From: Ectocarpus siliculosus
Taxonomy: Eukaryota; Sar; Phaeophyceae; Ectocarpales; Ectocarpaceae
Reading direction: 5' to 3'
Length of the DNA stretch: 64,000 bases
Assembly (NCBI GenBank): GCA_000310025.1
Contig: FN649746.1
Location: 520,989-584,988, forward strand
Under the pieces are notes generated by a model. It was not told the origin of the DNA. It made no database searches and was given only the letters and a program-made list of their open reading frames with translations. The position numbers were made by a program, and so were the translations under genes. Below, one piece after another: positions 10,167-22,700 of this stretch; within the stretch, counting starts at the first letter, position 1; each line of letters starts with the position of its first letter.

Positions 10167-13100
10167 CTACTGAGCAACGGGTGGATCTGAAGAAACTTGA
10201 ACAGGATTTGCAACAGTGCTGTCTCCAGACGTCGCCATGAACTTCCAGAGATCCGTGGACGTCACCCTAACGGTAGGATCACGCTGCAAGCACATGAATA
10301 GGACGGCCTTGACCTGTTAAAATCGCGAGGCCGAACAGAAAGCACACAGAGTTTTCGCCCAACCGGATGCATAGCACAAGCCGTTGATCGCACAAACGAA
10401 ATTTGAACCTCGCAGTCCATGGGCGTTCGGTAGAGAGCATGGTGGGTACTGGCCACCCCGACATCGAGGAAGCACAAGCTATACCGAATCGGGACAAACG
10501 ACTTCGTCGGCAGCCGCCCCTGCCCACAAGGTATCGCCGAGCCCGAAAACGTAACAACTGCCCGACAGGTCAGAATGTTTTTAGCTCTCAGCAAGCACGG
10601 ATATATCTTCCGCCATCCGATCAAAATAACGTGGTCAAACCTGTTACTTACCTTGTCTCCGTAACTAGGCGGAACGAGGTGGAGAGTATCCTGCAGACGC
10701 GCGCCGGCAGCGACGTAGGCAAACTCCTTGCCTGTCGTCCACTTGTACAGAGCGCAGCCTAACGACCACATATCACCCTGGAGGCGATCACGATGATGTG
10801 TACCGGGGGGAGAGTGCTATGTTGGGGAACCAAACGCCGGATCGACCGGACATGCCCAGAATATTCGGAAACATCGACGTACCGGACGCCGTAGGCCGCA
10901 AAGGTTCGATTGATTTTCGCCCCAGCACGAGAGCCGCCCCAAGAGCGGGCAAGCAAAAATGCGAAACCCCTCAAAGCACCAGGGAGAATAATGAACGTCT
11001 ATTGAGATCCCACACCTTAGGAGAGGTTTCGCCACGCAGTTCGAACTCTGGTGGGGCGTAGGCAGCGCATCCGAACCCCTCGTGCATTGCAAGCGATCCG
11101 GCAAAGTTGCTGGTTGCCCCCTGCTTGGGGCATATCGTGTTCGCGCGTGCAGGTTTGACCGGATCGTGATTATGAGTCGTTGGCATTTTTCTACAGCTAC
11201 GGAGCACGTTTGTCAGAAGAAAACTGGTATTTCTTAATACCAACAACAATCAACTGGAGCAGAGGGCGCGGAGCTAGAAGCAAACCTATTATAACACACT
11301 CGCAAATTGTCCAGTTTTTGACGTCTGTGTATCCCGTTTACGAGAACCTTCAGGAACTGGTAGCCGCCAAGCTTCGCCCTGCCTCTCTCGTCGAGAAACA
11401 CGTTTTGAGCGTTGATGTTGCGGTGCATCCCACCGTCGGCGTGTAGTGCAGAAAGACCATGTGCAACCTGACAAGCGGAACGTCGGTTAGGGGTAGCAGC
11501 GGAAGGTGATGAAACCGATTATTGGCTTCGAGCTGCATCCTACGAGGACCTACCACAATAACGTGTGGGGGCTTGCGGCCTTTGCAAAGTCGTACGTGAA
11601 GTGCTCGCTCTCTTGGCAGGTTTCCTTGGAATGGGTTGCCAGTGGCACATGATAAGCACAAAGGGCGAGTAGCACCGTTAGTTCTCGTTTCGCAGCGACC
11701 ATCCGCTGCCCTAATAGAGCAAAACACGGCACACGACGTTTCCTTCAAATTCCAAGCATGCGGTCGTCCGCGGCAGAAACACCGACTCTGACCAGCAGGT
11801 GTACGGCCGGAGCTTGCTGATATGCTTGGCGTCTGATTTGCCTCTAATCGAAGACGACACAGTTCCATTTTGCATTGAGTTGCTTCAACTCCAATGTTTC
11901 TCCGCATCCCCGGCGATTGGCGCTCACCTGTCGGACCCAAACTTCCAGGCGTTGCGAAAGCGTGCCGCCTTGCGCTGCTCCACGGGTCCCCAGAGGTTCT
12001 CGCCAGGGTACGCTGCGACCGGCGATCTTGTTGGCGGTTGAAGAAGGAGCGTTTGTAGCCTTTCGTCGCTTTTTCTCCTCCTCTTCAGCCTTGAGCATCG
12101 ATTCCGCCTCGGGCGTGTACACTTTCCGCCGCTCTACCTCTCTGTCGAAGCTACGACCTGCGGTGCTCGTTTCTCCGCTGGAGCCTAGCAGCAGGTTGAG
12201 GTGATTCTGCAGGGAGCCACCAGCGCAGAACTCTGCCTGTATGAGCACCACTTTCCCCCCCGTTGTTTGCACGCCCCTCTCGTCGTACGTGGCGATGCGG
12301 TGAGGGTGGGCACTGTGAATTTTCACGAGGTATGGGTTGCGAATTTCCTGCCGGAGCGGAGGGGGCAAGAGGGAAGACTGGGGGGCATCAGATATCGCAT
12401 GGCTAACACAACCGTGTCGGGTACAGGAGGGGAGCGGCATGACGAAAGGCATCCCCGGGTGGGTGTTGCTTCGAACCTGTTTTAGTGCCTCTTCAACGCG
12501 TTTTGCTGCCGAAAGCTGGGTGTTTGCGTTTACGAGGGCGGGAGGTTGGCTGTGCAGAGCCCTTGCAACCTACATACCACGGTATCCGGGGTGAGGGCGT
12601 CGAAAACGGAATGTTCCATACCCCGCAATGGGTCACGCGCCACTCAGCATCTGTTACAGTCCTTCATTACTGAGAGGCATTCCTGCTGCTGCGAACTACG
12701 TAGTTTGGCTTGAAAGTCGGTGTTGCAACGAAGAACCTGCTCTTCCGGTTGCTTGAAGCACTGCTACGCTGTTTGGGCGATGTCCTTCACCTGGGTACGG
12801 TACGCCTCCTTCAGCAAGAACTCCACCTCCTCTTGGCTCCGACACGGTAGCAGCCGGCACACGTAACGCTTCCCTGTCGCCGCGTCTCTCACTCTGGTCG
12901 TCATAGTCTGGTGGATTCGCCGCACGTTTCTTAATAGATCAAACGTTTGTGGTTGTTGTCGGACACCAGCGCCACTCTCAAAAACCAGTGTTTCTCCCTT
13001 GTGGCTTAAAGAGCGTCGGTTTCTTGCAAACACAGAGCGTCCCGTTGCCTATGTCCGGTTCGGCCTATTCTCTTGCATGCATCGTTTGATGAAACATGCC

Positions 13101-13944
13101 GGCTGTGAATATCGTCGTCTATACGAACCAGCTAAGCGCTTAGGATGGTAGGACGGAGTTCGCCTATTCGGGGGAAAATTCCAAGACGTAATGTTAGGTG
13201 ACCTGACCTGCATGTCTCCGAGACTGGCCGTCAGTTCCCACCGAAGCCTGCCCAGAGCTTGGGATCGCCGCTCCATGGTGTCGATCAGGGCGCAAAAAGC
13301 GCGGTGCCCGACCTCCTGCGTCTTGCAAGGGACGGCTTCTGCTGCTCGACGCAAGGCCTCGTCGTCCCTGCGCTGCGACTGCCAACGGATATGTTGGCGG
13401 AACGTGCAGCTAGACATGAAGAACGAAAACATTGATGGGACGTCTGCTATGCCCGCTACTTTATAACTCAACTTGCCCATTCCTGCGGCGCGCTAACTCA
13501 ACACAGCGTTGATTCCTGCGACATTCATCAGTGCGATTCGAGATCGCTTTGCAAACTTGTGGTGAATGTGGTCCTTTAACCTCTTCTAGATCGGAATATC
13601 CTGACAATGGGGAAGCGTTCGCACTGTGTCGCCGCATTTTCTGAGAGTGTCCAAGGTGTTCAGACAGTCGAAAGTTGGTGCACGTCCTTTGATTGCTTAC
13701 CTCTTCTTGCGCAAACATGCTCCTCCGCTCGTTTTCCTGCAGCTCCCATGTCTCTCGCTCTTTGTCCAAAGTCTCCACCACACATGCCTGGATGATTCAT
13801 GCACAAGCCGGGCGATAAAGAAAAATGAATACCTCGACAATCGGCCAGTTTCGAAGCCAACATACGACGGATAGTCCCAAGTAAACGGAGAACGGCATTG
13901 CTCACCAACCGCTGTCGCTGACGACGACCCGGGTCGCAAACCAT
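10167..13944 (-). CDS. Degenerate protein kinase (pseudokinase) with N-terminal coiled coil, 475 aa
   Basis: Nine exons join in phase: 13944-13906, 13787-13701, 13378-13208, 12997-12791, 12347-11928, 11467-11342, 11120-11016, 10777-10652 and 10313-10167. Residues 1-99 are charged and helical (ETLDKERETWELQENERR). The kinase domain starts near 119. Beta3 reads GKRYVCRLLP, so the VAIK Lys is Arg147. The alphaC Glu is present (LLKEAY, Glu163), and the hinge region is LIQAEFCAGGSLQNHL. A charged insert of roughly 100 residues follows. The catalytic loop is HRNINAQN (Asp to Asn325), and DFG is replaced by GYQ (343-345). The fold is otherwise intact: YAPPE (371-375), GDMWSLGCALYKW (386-398) and CLQRDPTVR with the subdomain XI Arg. 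The Gly-rich loop is absent (NVRRIHQTMTTRV). All three canonical catalytic residues are lost, so I infer a scaffold or allosteric role. Only 62 bp separate its ATG from the upstream gene's stop, so it could be the 3' part of a longer gene. Confidence 0.8.
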
Positions 13945-14006
13945 GGACAATTACTTTACGGATCGGAGCTGGTTGGTGGGGGCTTTGTGCAACAACGATT
14001 CTGTCC

Positions 14007-15141
14007 CTAGTTTACGAACGAATAATCCGCCGGTAAAAACTGGTCTGCCGCATGACATTCCGCCAGACGAAGTTGACACGCCTCCTTGATCTCGAGATGG
14101 ACGGGTCCACTTCTCCCTCTGCTCCCCCCAGGTTGTGGCGGGCAATATTCCCCGTCCGACATTCCCCCATTCCCTATCGACGAAATGACATGGGTTCTCC
14201 AAACAGCTCGTTCAATCTTCTGGGTCGATCAAGTGTTAGCGCCTCCTAACTCCGCCTCACCTCAAGTGACGAAGCCTTTGCTTCGTCCAAGCCGTCTAAG
14301 TCGTTCTCCTCGGTCTGGAACCAAACTTCTCGCAGTCGGGACCACGAGGCAGTTGCCCTTGCGGCTGTTAATAGGTTGTCTCGAGGGCGGTCGTAGTACC
14401 TGGTGGCAATTGCCTGGGCGACCCAAACCAAACCGTATGCGGAAAGGTTTGCTGTACAGCAGATAGACTCTTTAGGTAAGGCAAGTGTCTCTAAAGTAAT
14501 TTTGACCGTAAGGTGACATTTTCACTGACATTCTACCTCTACCAAGGGGCGCTCCCAGAGTGGGCTGTACCTTGCGGTAGAGGTACATAATAAACTTGAT
14601 ACCGTCCGCATCGACAACCTAACAAGGTTGCGCAACCAGTGGGCAAGGGACGTATTATCGGAGGACAAGTTGTTCTAGGGAATCAAGATTGTCGCAAACA
14701 GAAGTGGGGATTGATGTCCTAAATGATGAGGGAATTCTTGGAAAATCAGAGTATGCGGTTGGGAAGGTACGCATCGATCGATAGGTGTGTGCAGATAATA
14801 CTGGTATGAAGTAATCTCTGCCTTGCGAACGTCGTACCATTAATAAACGAACCTGTAGACATAAACCGTATGTCGTTGCTATTGTGATTTAGAGTCTGCG
14901 CATGGAGATCAGTCAAGCGCACACTCTAGTTCACGACCAGCGTTCTCTCATGAACCTTCGTATCCTGCGGGAAACGAAACACACGAATTTCTTCGGTACG
15001 CTGTCGCTTGCACCAATTCCGCGAGAAGCCAAGTGTGATGTATTTGAATAGTGTTCCGCCAAGGACCACGGACTGCATCGCATGCAACCCTTTAGCGCTG
15101 AAACCTACGAGGGTCACTGACGGCGTCAACTCAACGGCCAT
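14007..15141 (-). CDS. Unrecognised 199-aa protein, four-exon model
   Basis: The model uses exons 15141-14956, 14618-14571, 14413-14261 and 14219-14007 (TAG), all phase 0. It starts at ATG 15141 (MAVELTPSVTLVGFSAKG). Residues 25-78 (VVLGGTLFKYITLGFSRNW, KRQRTEEIRVFRFPQ, VVDADGIKFIMYLYRK) resemble the first strands of a PH domain, with a basic beta2 and a DADGI turn. The match is weak and the C-terminal PH helix is not evident. The C-terminal half is charged (TEENDLDGLDEAKASSLE) and ends in a helical segment (LEIKEACQLRLAECHAADQ). The first donor (gttcat) is poor, so that junction is uncertain. Its stop lies just upstream of the pseudokinase ATG on the same strand; the two may form one gene. 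Confidence 0.45.
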
Positions 15142-15257
15142 CGCTTCCGCAACATAAGCTGGTTAAAGCCATGTCTCTGGAACCCCCCCCGCTGGCGAGA
15201 ATACGCTCTCGGTGGTAGGGACCTATGGGCATGGGCAAGGCTAGTTGCGTTATGCAC

Positions 15258-18200
15258 CTGCGCCTGTTCGCTGAATTCCGCGAAGCCTCGCCGCCGTCCG
15301 CGAGCGACTGCTGCGCTCATCTGCCCTGCCGCCATTACGGCCGTCGACACAGACCCATTCCCCGAAGCAGATTTTGGTGCAGATTCAACCTTAGTAGCGG
15401 ATGCTTGCCCTATTTCTTCATTCTTCGGCTTCCCGGAAGTCTTGTTCGGTAACGTTGCAACACCAAACCCAGATGGGCCCACAGAGACTGGTAAAGGAGT
15501 GCGCCGATCAGCAAAGGGGTCCAGGTGGGCGGAAGGGTAGTTTTTGTAGCGCGATTTGGGTTGTGTCCGCTGAACGTGCAACCAACTGGTAGTCCCGACA
15601 CGCTCTAGTCTATCGGACTTTTCAGGCTGTATACAGAACCCATTTTTCGTCCGCCCCGGAACGTTGTTTCTACATTCGACGTTGGTGCCTCAGGTCAGGC
15701 ACCTTGTGATGTGTGCCCCCTAGGTTACGCACTTCTGCAGTACCACCTTGACCTTGTCAATACGTGTGTCGTGTCACGTTTTTGAGGAGAGAACATCGTT
15801 CAGAACCGAATTTATTTCTCCCGAGAAAACCAAGGCTCCACGAGGACCGGTAACCTTGCCTCAATTTCAGATTTTCCCTAAGCTTTCGCGAGGAACCATC
15901 AATAATTTTTACTGACTCCGGCCCTAGGCTTGCGTGTGGATTGACGCACGGTCCGGGGAGGAGCGCAAAGCAGACTAAGTTACGGGCAAACACACCTCGG
16001 CGGGATCGTCTCCTGTTGCGGGCGGGTCCGTCTTGGAATTCCTCTAGAGCTCGCAGCTGTCACAAACACATGGCAGGGATGATTCACAATGAGACAATGG
16101 GGTCGAATCCACCAAGCTTCTCCTTCGAGGGGCTAGCAAGGGGTATGCGTCCACTTTGGACATTCGTACGCTACGAATACTCCGGAAGCCGGAAACATAC
16201 GAGAGTTTTGATTCTTGTTCATCAAAATACAAAGAAACGATGTCGTTTGGTGTTGCCCACCAGGAGTCGCAGCCCCCATGTGCAGAACTCGCACATGAAG
16301 AAGTTTCAGAGCTACGCAGTGGCTCCAGCCTTGCGACAAACAACTCATCACATGCATACCGCGATTGTTCTGAATTTCGGGCGCGGTGTACATCACCTTT
16401 GCAAGAGCTGCCATGCGTCTCTTGTGCGTCCGCTCTTCTATGGAGAAGGATTCCCTCATCACACCGTCCAACACAGCTTCTATTGCCATGCTAGCTGCGT
16501 CGAGGGACTCGGTCCGACCGGGGACAGCAAGTACCTGGTTCGATGTTTTTTTCTTGTGTTTGTGGAAAACCTTCAATGACAAAAAAACTGGAGCAGCTCG
16601 CGAACGCATTGGTCGCTCAATTGCAGTGGTTCATACCATGATCTACCATCGCTACGTACAACATGTAGTAACCACCGGGTTGGCCTAGGTGATTGATGGG
16701 GCACACCGACCCGAGGAGGCTTAGCGCAGAAGGCGGATGCCTGTATTGAGCTCTAACTCGCCGATAAATCGTTGTTGATGCATTTTTGCGGGCCGTGGGC
16801 AATAATTTGCAAGGATGGCATCTACGAGTGGGTGGGCATTTCTGCTGAAACGTCTTCGACGCCGCTTTCATTGAAACACGTTGACATTTGAAAAAAATCG
16901 AATCGGTTCAAGGGTTTGCCCTTGGGACGTTTGCTGGGGATGGGATCGCCTTCAAACTCAGTCGACGATACTTCGGGATCGAGTTCTCACCAAGTTCTCC
17001 AGACAATGCAGCACGGCCCACGAGCCCTTGTCGTTGTCACAGAGCGCACGGTCCATGGACAACGCACATTTCATTACAGCCTAGCAGACGCACAAGAGGC
17101 GAAAACCGGAGAGTGGGCGATGTTCCGGTGCACGATGGAGCAAGTCAAAAGAGATATCGCTTCTCGAACCCTTCGGGAAACAAAGCATGTGTGAATAGGA
17201 AGCCTACGAGCGCATGCATGGGTTGATCGAAGGTACTTGAGATGCCTGCTTATTTTGAATGGATGAGACGTGGAGGAAGGCTTTCATTTTTCAGACTTTT
17301 GCCTTGTACGTCGGCAGATTTCAAAGCAAGAATTGTGAGACGCGACAATGAAACGGGGGCGGGAATTGAGGCGGGCAGAGGCAAGCTGGAAGAAACGCTG
17401 GTGGTTTTTCCTTGTGATACACCCTGATGAAGCTTAATTGGGAGTGGATCTTGAATATATCACTGCTTATTACTCCGATCTGTGTTTTTGGCTTGACTCA
17501 AGGTGTAGACGCGACGCAACAACAACACCAACAACGACAACAACAGCAGCAGCAGCAACAACCACAACAACCCCAAACCGCAACACACCTCGACCATCGG
17601 CTCGAGGATCTCCTGCCTTTCGCTCAAAACCGCTTCCCAGGAAGTGCGCATCGCGTGTTCGCCTTTGAGTCTGGACAGCCTCGCCTGAGGCGTCCAAGTC
17701 GCAAAACAGTGAGTGACGTGCCTCATGGCAACGGGGAGCTCCAACGGCTGCCGACGCACAAATTGCGTAGGCTATATGCGCTGTGCACACATTCTACGAG
17801 CTGCCACTCGTTTAAAACAGAGCAGGCCGGGAACGAGCGGTCATTTTCTTGCCTTGTCATCACAAGGTGCTCATGCCTAAGCAACCGATAGACGCGACTG
17901 TGTGTTCGGGAGCTACGTGGTGGCTCTACAAGGTCTTTTGCGATTATCTGAGAGGCGCGCGACAGTGTGCACAACACCATTCTGTACCACCAATCACGCA
18001 ACCACCAACGTATATTTCATGTGATCCGTCCTGTGTCATTCGTCTCACAGGTATAAAACCTTGCGTTCAGCCAGTAGCACAACAGAGGGCTCACTCTAAA
18101 CTCTATACACTTACCGCTTCCCACTTCCTACGCCGGCAAAGACAGCAGTAAAGCGGGAGGTCGTCCGAGGTGCGGATGAGCACATGGTGGTGAAACCGTG

Positions 18201-19449
18201 ACCATTCCCTGAAAACATCCGTAGGCAGGAATCGCGCGCGCGCGCACGCGAGACGGACAGGTAGACAGTCAATCAGACAGACAGACAGACAGACAGACAG
18301 ACATGGAGCTTGTTACCGTGATCGTATTATGAGATGTTCAAGAATGAAGCCGAGAATATACGAATCTGTTCAAGAATACCAACTCCATTCCATCTCGGTA
18401 TGGAGTCTTCTGGGCGAGAGAACCGCCGCATTAAACATTGAGTGGTAAAACAGGATGAGCGATACCCCCCCCCGCCAGTCAAGGACGCCATGAGGTATTT
18501 CAGCGCAACCCATACGGTCGTGGATACGACTGCCCCGTGTGCAAGGTCCGAAGTAGTTTTGTGGGTAGAACATTATTGGCAATCTAGAAAGAAGGTGGGG
18601 ACCGTACTCTTTTCACGACGTCCGGCGGCTATCACCTCGTCAAGACTGGAACGGTCGGAATCACCGAAGAAATGGACCAACGTTCGATCTATTTTACCTT
18701 AAAGCTTTTGGTGAGGTGCGTCCGAAATAGGAACATTTGTTACCCTTATACTACAAACGCGATTGGGTTACGGTATGACACCTTGCTGTTCGAGGTGGCG
18801 GACACACACCTGCCATCCCCTCTGTTCGCCTTCCTCGAGATATTGAGCTCCGCACGCCACGCATCTGACGGAGCATGCGCATTAGGGTCGCCTTTGCGTT
18901 CGGTCCGTGCCGTCTTGCCAGCGCGCACGGGGACGGCGGGGGTTTGGAGAGAGAGGATAACATCCCGTAGTGAGGTGCGCAGCGGCAAGGGGACTGGTTG
19001 AAGGCGACAGGGTCGGCCGCAAAACCAGAGGCTTGAAAACTATTTTTGATCGCTCTCGTTTTGATCATGTACGGCGACGGTGATACTGCTTGTGCAATGA
19101 TACGCCGGGACAAAACATAGTTCTCAGCATCTTGCCGAAAACACCCAAATCAAAGTTTAGGCACGGGCTGAAGCGCATGAGCGTGACGAGTGCCGCAAAC
19201 GAAGTTTCACATGTAGGTAAGGACACATTCTCATGGCAGCAACGGTAGCAGCAACTCCGCGCCGACCACAGAATGAATAACCTTGTGCGACGAAACATGG
19301 GTGCTGCTGTGCGGTTTGCGTCTAGATATTCAGATGTGCCGCATTTCGTTTTCATCACCTTGCCATCCCGAGCTCGCTTCTTCCGTTCTTCGAACGACTT
19401 TACCCTCGCTTCTGCCTTCGCACGAACCGGGTCCAATGTCGCCCTCACC
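15258..19449 (-). CDS. Unresolved multi-exon gene, helical and charged protein
   Basis: Six separate minus-strand stretches look coding and are flanked by splice sites. They are 19449-19359 (DPVRAKAEARVKSFEERKKR), 18993-18810, 17684-17589 (SRLKGEHAMRTSWEAVLSER), 16534-16360 (DAASMAIEAVLDGVMRESFS), 15974-15855 (SVKIIDGSSRKLREN) and 15569-15258 (Ala/Ser-rich, PNKTSGKPKNEEIGQASATK). Exons 3-4 (phase 0) and 4-5 (phase 1) join cleanly; the others do not join unambiguously, and neither a start nor a stop is certain. The last exon stays open to a stop at 15126. The product would be a long alpha-helical, probably coiled-coil protein. No family is recognised. It could belong with the genes on either side. 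Confidence 0.4.
17515..17585 (+). repeat. CAA/CAG-rich microsatellite
   Basis: Imperfect CAA/CAG/CCA triplets follow directly after a minus-strand exon donor, so on the gene strand they form a GTT/GTG-rich intron start. On the plus strand they give a spurious poly-Gln ORF. Confidence 0.85.
18274..18303 (+). repeat. (GACA)n microsatellite
   Basis: About seven perfect AGAC tetranucleotide units, preceded about 40 bases upstream by a short alternating CG tract. Confidence 0.9.
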
Positions 19450-19506
19450 CTGCCAGCACGTGGACAAGTAAGGAGAATTCGATGAGATTCTATCAGGAAG
19501 AACCGT

Positions 19507-19732
19507 TACGAAACATCCTGACCAGGCCTCCCGTGCGAGGTGCATTCAGAACACTACAAACCTGCGTGGGGAACGTAACAGCAAAGCCAAACTTCGCCCG
19601 GCCGAGGAATCGCCTCATCGTTATGAAACATCCTGACCAGGCGTTCCGTGTGAGGCGCGTTCTTCCGCACCTGAGTGGGAAAACACAAGCAAAGCCAAAC
19701 GTAGTACAGCCGAGGAATTATTGCCCCGCCAA
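19507..19732. repeat. 115-bp tandem repeat, two diverged copies
   Basis: GAAACATCCTGACCAGGC begins at 19510 and again at 19625. The copies also share AGCAAAGCCAAAC and GCCGAGGAAT downstream. The array lies immediately downstream of the stop of the 541-aa gene, where its 3' UTR would be. Confidence 0.8.
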
Positions 19733-19735
19733 TTT

Positions 19736-22700
19736 CTAAGACACGTGCTCGGAGTCCACTCGCCTCTTGTACCAGCGGTCGACCTCGGCTACGACAGAGC
19801 CGAACAAAGCCAGCTCATCCTCGGTGATGTGTGTGACAGCCGCCTCTTCCGCCGAACCCGGATGCGAAAGAAACGCCTGCCAGACAAAGCAAGTTCGAGT
19901 ATCTAGAAGAATGCTTCATCTGCCAACAACGCACCTACGGGGTCTAACCCTGATCCACTGAGATTTCTCACGATTCAACATGATGGGGAGTTTGCACGGC
20001 GTTCCCGACACACAGCTTGTCCGTTAGAGGAGCTGTATAGCGAGGAGAACTTTGCCAAGACCGGGTGGACTAGCAGACCAGACGGCGGGGATGGGTTGGG
20101 GGTAGACACACAGGTAGAGCACTCTCGCGCTTTCCTGCGAGACCGGTGTTGAAAGTGCATGAAAGGACCGTCTGCAGCGGTGCAGGGAGCACCTCTGCCG
20201 AACCCGCATCGGGTGAACAGCCGCTAGTATCGTCCAACCGGACAGAAGAAGGCGGCAGCAAACTAGACTCAACACAAACACACTTTGAAAACGGGAACGA
20301 TGAGCTTGCTGCCGCAATATTATAGTAAGAATCTTCTGTTGCACACCCTCCCACAAAAGGTCGAGTCCGCAATACGGCCTTGAAATGCAACGACGTTACG
20401 TTGAACGTTGTTGGCAGTCTCGCGCTCGAAAACACAGTGCGGGGCGGTTTCCCGAACACACCCGGGGGAAGCGATAGTTAGTTGTGTTCGACGATGTAAC
20501 CTAATCGGAGGGCACAACGCTCTCTCTCTTGGCGGTGGGTAGCTACGCGCGCCCCTTTTCTTGTGGCCGAATAGCGTTCGTTTCAGAATTTCATTATCAT
20601 ACAAAGAAATCGGACGTTCTTGTAGTCGGCATTGTTTCGATTTTGCCACGTGTTACTGTACACGAATGGCAAAAGGCAGCACCACGGAGATTGCAGGTAA
20701 TACATGGTTTCTTGTGAGTCTCGGAACAATTGAATCGATCACGGAACAATTGAATCGATCAACACGTTTCGTGCCAGAGAAGATCCACAAGCGCACCTTT
20801 GTAAAATGCTGGTCGATGAGAATTGGCCGTAAGGCGTCGGATGCCATGGCCTTTTGCCTGAGATGCCCCTGCTTCCGGAGCATGCGTAGCACCTCTGCCC
20901 TCGGCACCGACGCGACGCCGACAGCATGCTCGTCCTGACGAGACGATTCTCGACGCGTTTCCTCCTTCTCTCTGGATTCCGTCTTCCTCTCGTTGGCGTT
21001 CTCCGTCCCCAGCACGCGGCCCTCTCCGGCCGCCACCTTTGTCTCTGCTGTACCTCGACTTCCCACTTCCTTATCTGGGAGGGATTGTTCTAAGTTTTCT
21101 GCGGCAGTCGATGGATCTCCCTGCTCCGCGGGCGAAACGGCAGCTGCGGTGGAGGTTGTCGCGGGTGGTGTGGCAGCAGTGGTGCCGCCGTCGTTTCCCT
21201 CGGGGGAAACTCCTGCTCTCGATTCTTCACTGGTTGCACCATCACCAACACTAACAACGCTCCCAGGGGCACACGCTGTGTCGGCTCCGACTTTAGCACC
21301 CACGGTTTCGGTTCGACCAATAGGACGAGGCGCACCGCGCGAGGAGGAAGAAGAGGAAGTGCGACGTGTTCCAGCCTCATCGAGCAACTCGACACTCGGC
21401 GCGGGGTTGGACGTAGAACTACCCGCCGTCGAAGGCGTCGGGGTACGAGCAAGGGCTGACCGGAAAACCCCTCTGAAAACACAAGTGCAAGTTTTGTTGA
21501 AGGAGTAGGATTAAACAAGCTGTTGTTTGTTGAAAAAACGTCGAATTACCATGTCGTGTTGTTAGGGTGTGGTGAAAAAGACCACAGCAATAATTTCGAA
21601 CAAGAGAACCTGAGAGAGATGCCTTTCGAACGCTCCATCGAAGATTGGTGTTTATACGGTGTAGTATGCTTATCAAACGAGAGACACCAACGAGTGAACC
21701 TATTAGACCGTGCAGACATGGGTGCTCATCTCCGGGAGGGCGTAATATGGTGTATATGGGGGGGGGGGAAGGGTACATGTCACGTAAGTGTATCGCGCTC
21801 CTCTTTCGTACGCGACGTGTGAGGTACAGCGCGAATCGCGGTGTTGAAGGCTCATGAGTACTTACAAAGCGTTCTAAAGCGCTCACAGCCAGGCAGTCAG
21901 GCTAGCCAGAAATGCGGTACACGGAGCGGTGTGCTTCACAAAGAGGTTCCGCGACTTGAGTATATCTCGTCAACTACGCGATAGGGGCTTCGTACCGGAG
22001 GAGCGCTTCCGTCTCCTGTTCGAATCGACGCTGCGCCTTGATTATGAGGTCCTTCTTCTTCATCTCCTCGGCGGAAGCCTCCTGCCCGTAGGCAAAGCGC
22101 CCGCCTGGGCGCATGTTCTGCAACGAAGGGATTCGTCAAGGCGAAGTTAACGACGAAGGACGGAAAGAATAGTAAGAAAAACAAGGCCAAACGGGAGAAC
22201 ACTTAGGTGGTAGGTACATAGGCGTTCACGGTATGCATGTGGGAGAGGGAGTCTAAGGGCGAGCTCGAGGACCTGCATATTCAGATGGCAGAACCACAAA
22301 CAAGTGTTCCTTTCTAGAATTGTTAGTTCGGAGAACCGATGGCAATACCCATATGGTCTCCATGGAATGACCCACCGTGATCGTCCGACGCAAACGATGG
22401 GCAGTCTCCAAGACTACTTGTTTGGAACTAGGTAAACGTATAGACTCTACCCTCGAGCCGATCGCGTCGGTGGTCCAGCTGGAAACCCTTGCACCCATAA
22501 TGTGTAAGGCGAGTCTCAGCAAACAAGTATTGAGTTCCGTGCCCATCACTGCCACACAACTCTGGGTTTGTTGGAGCGAAACGTTTATTGTAGTGACCTC
22601 CTTTGGCGTACGAAACAAGGCTTTCTCCGAATCGTATACCCCATCGAGGACCTTTGTATTCCACCCCGGATCGGGCATAATCTGTAGACGATGCGTTTGA

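Noticed and set aside
17427-17891. Plus-strand poly-Gln ORF
   Set aside because: The Gln run is a CAA/CAG microsatellite; the minus strand carries a better exon at 17684-17589.
20993-21508. 171-codon plus-strand ORF
   Set aside because: Antisense of exon 7 of the 541-aa gene; Ser/Ala/Thr/Pro-rich composition mirrors the disordered coding exon.
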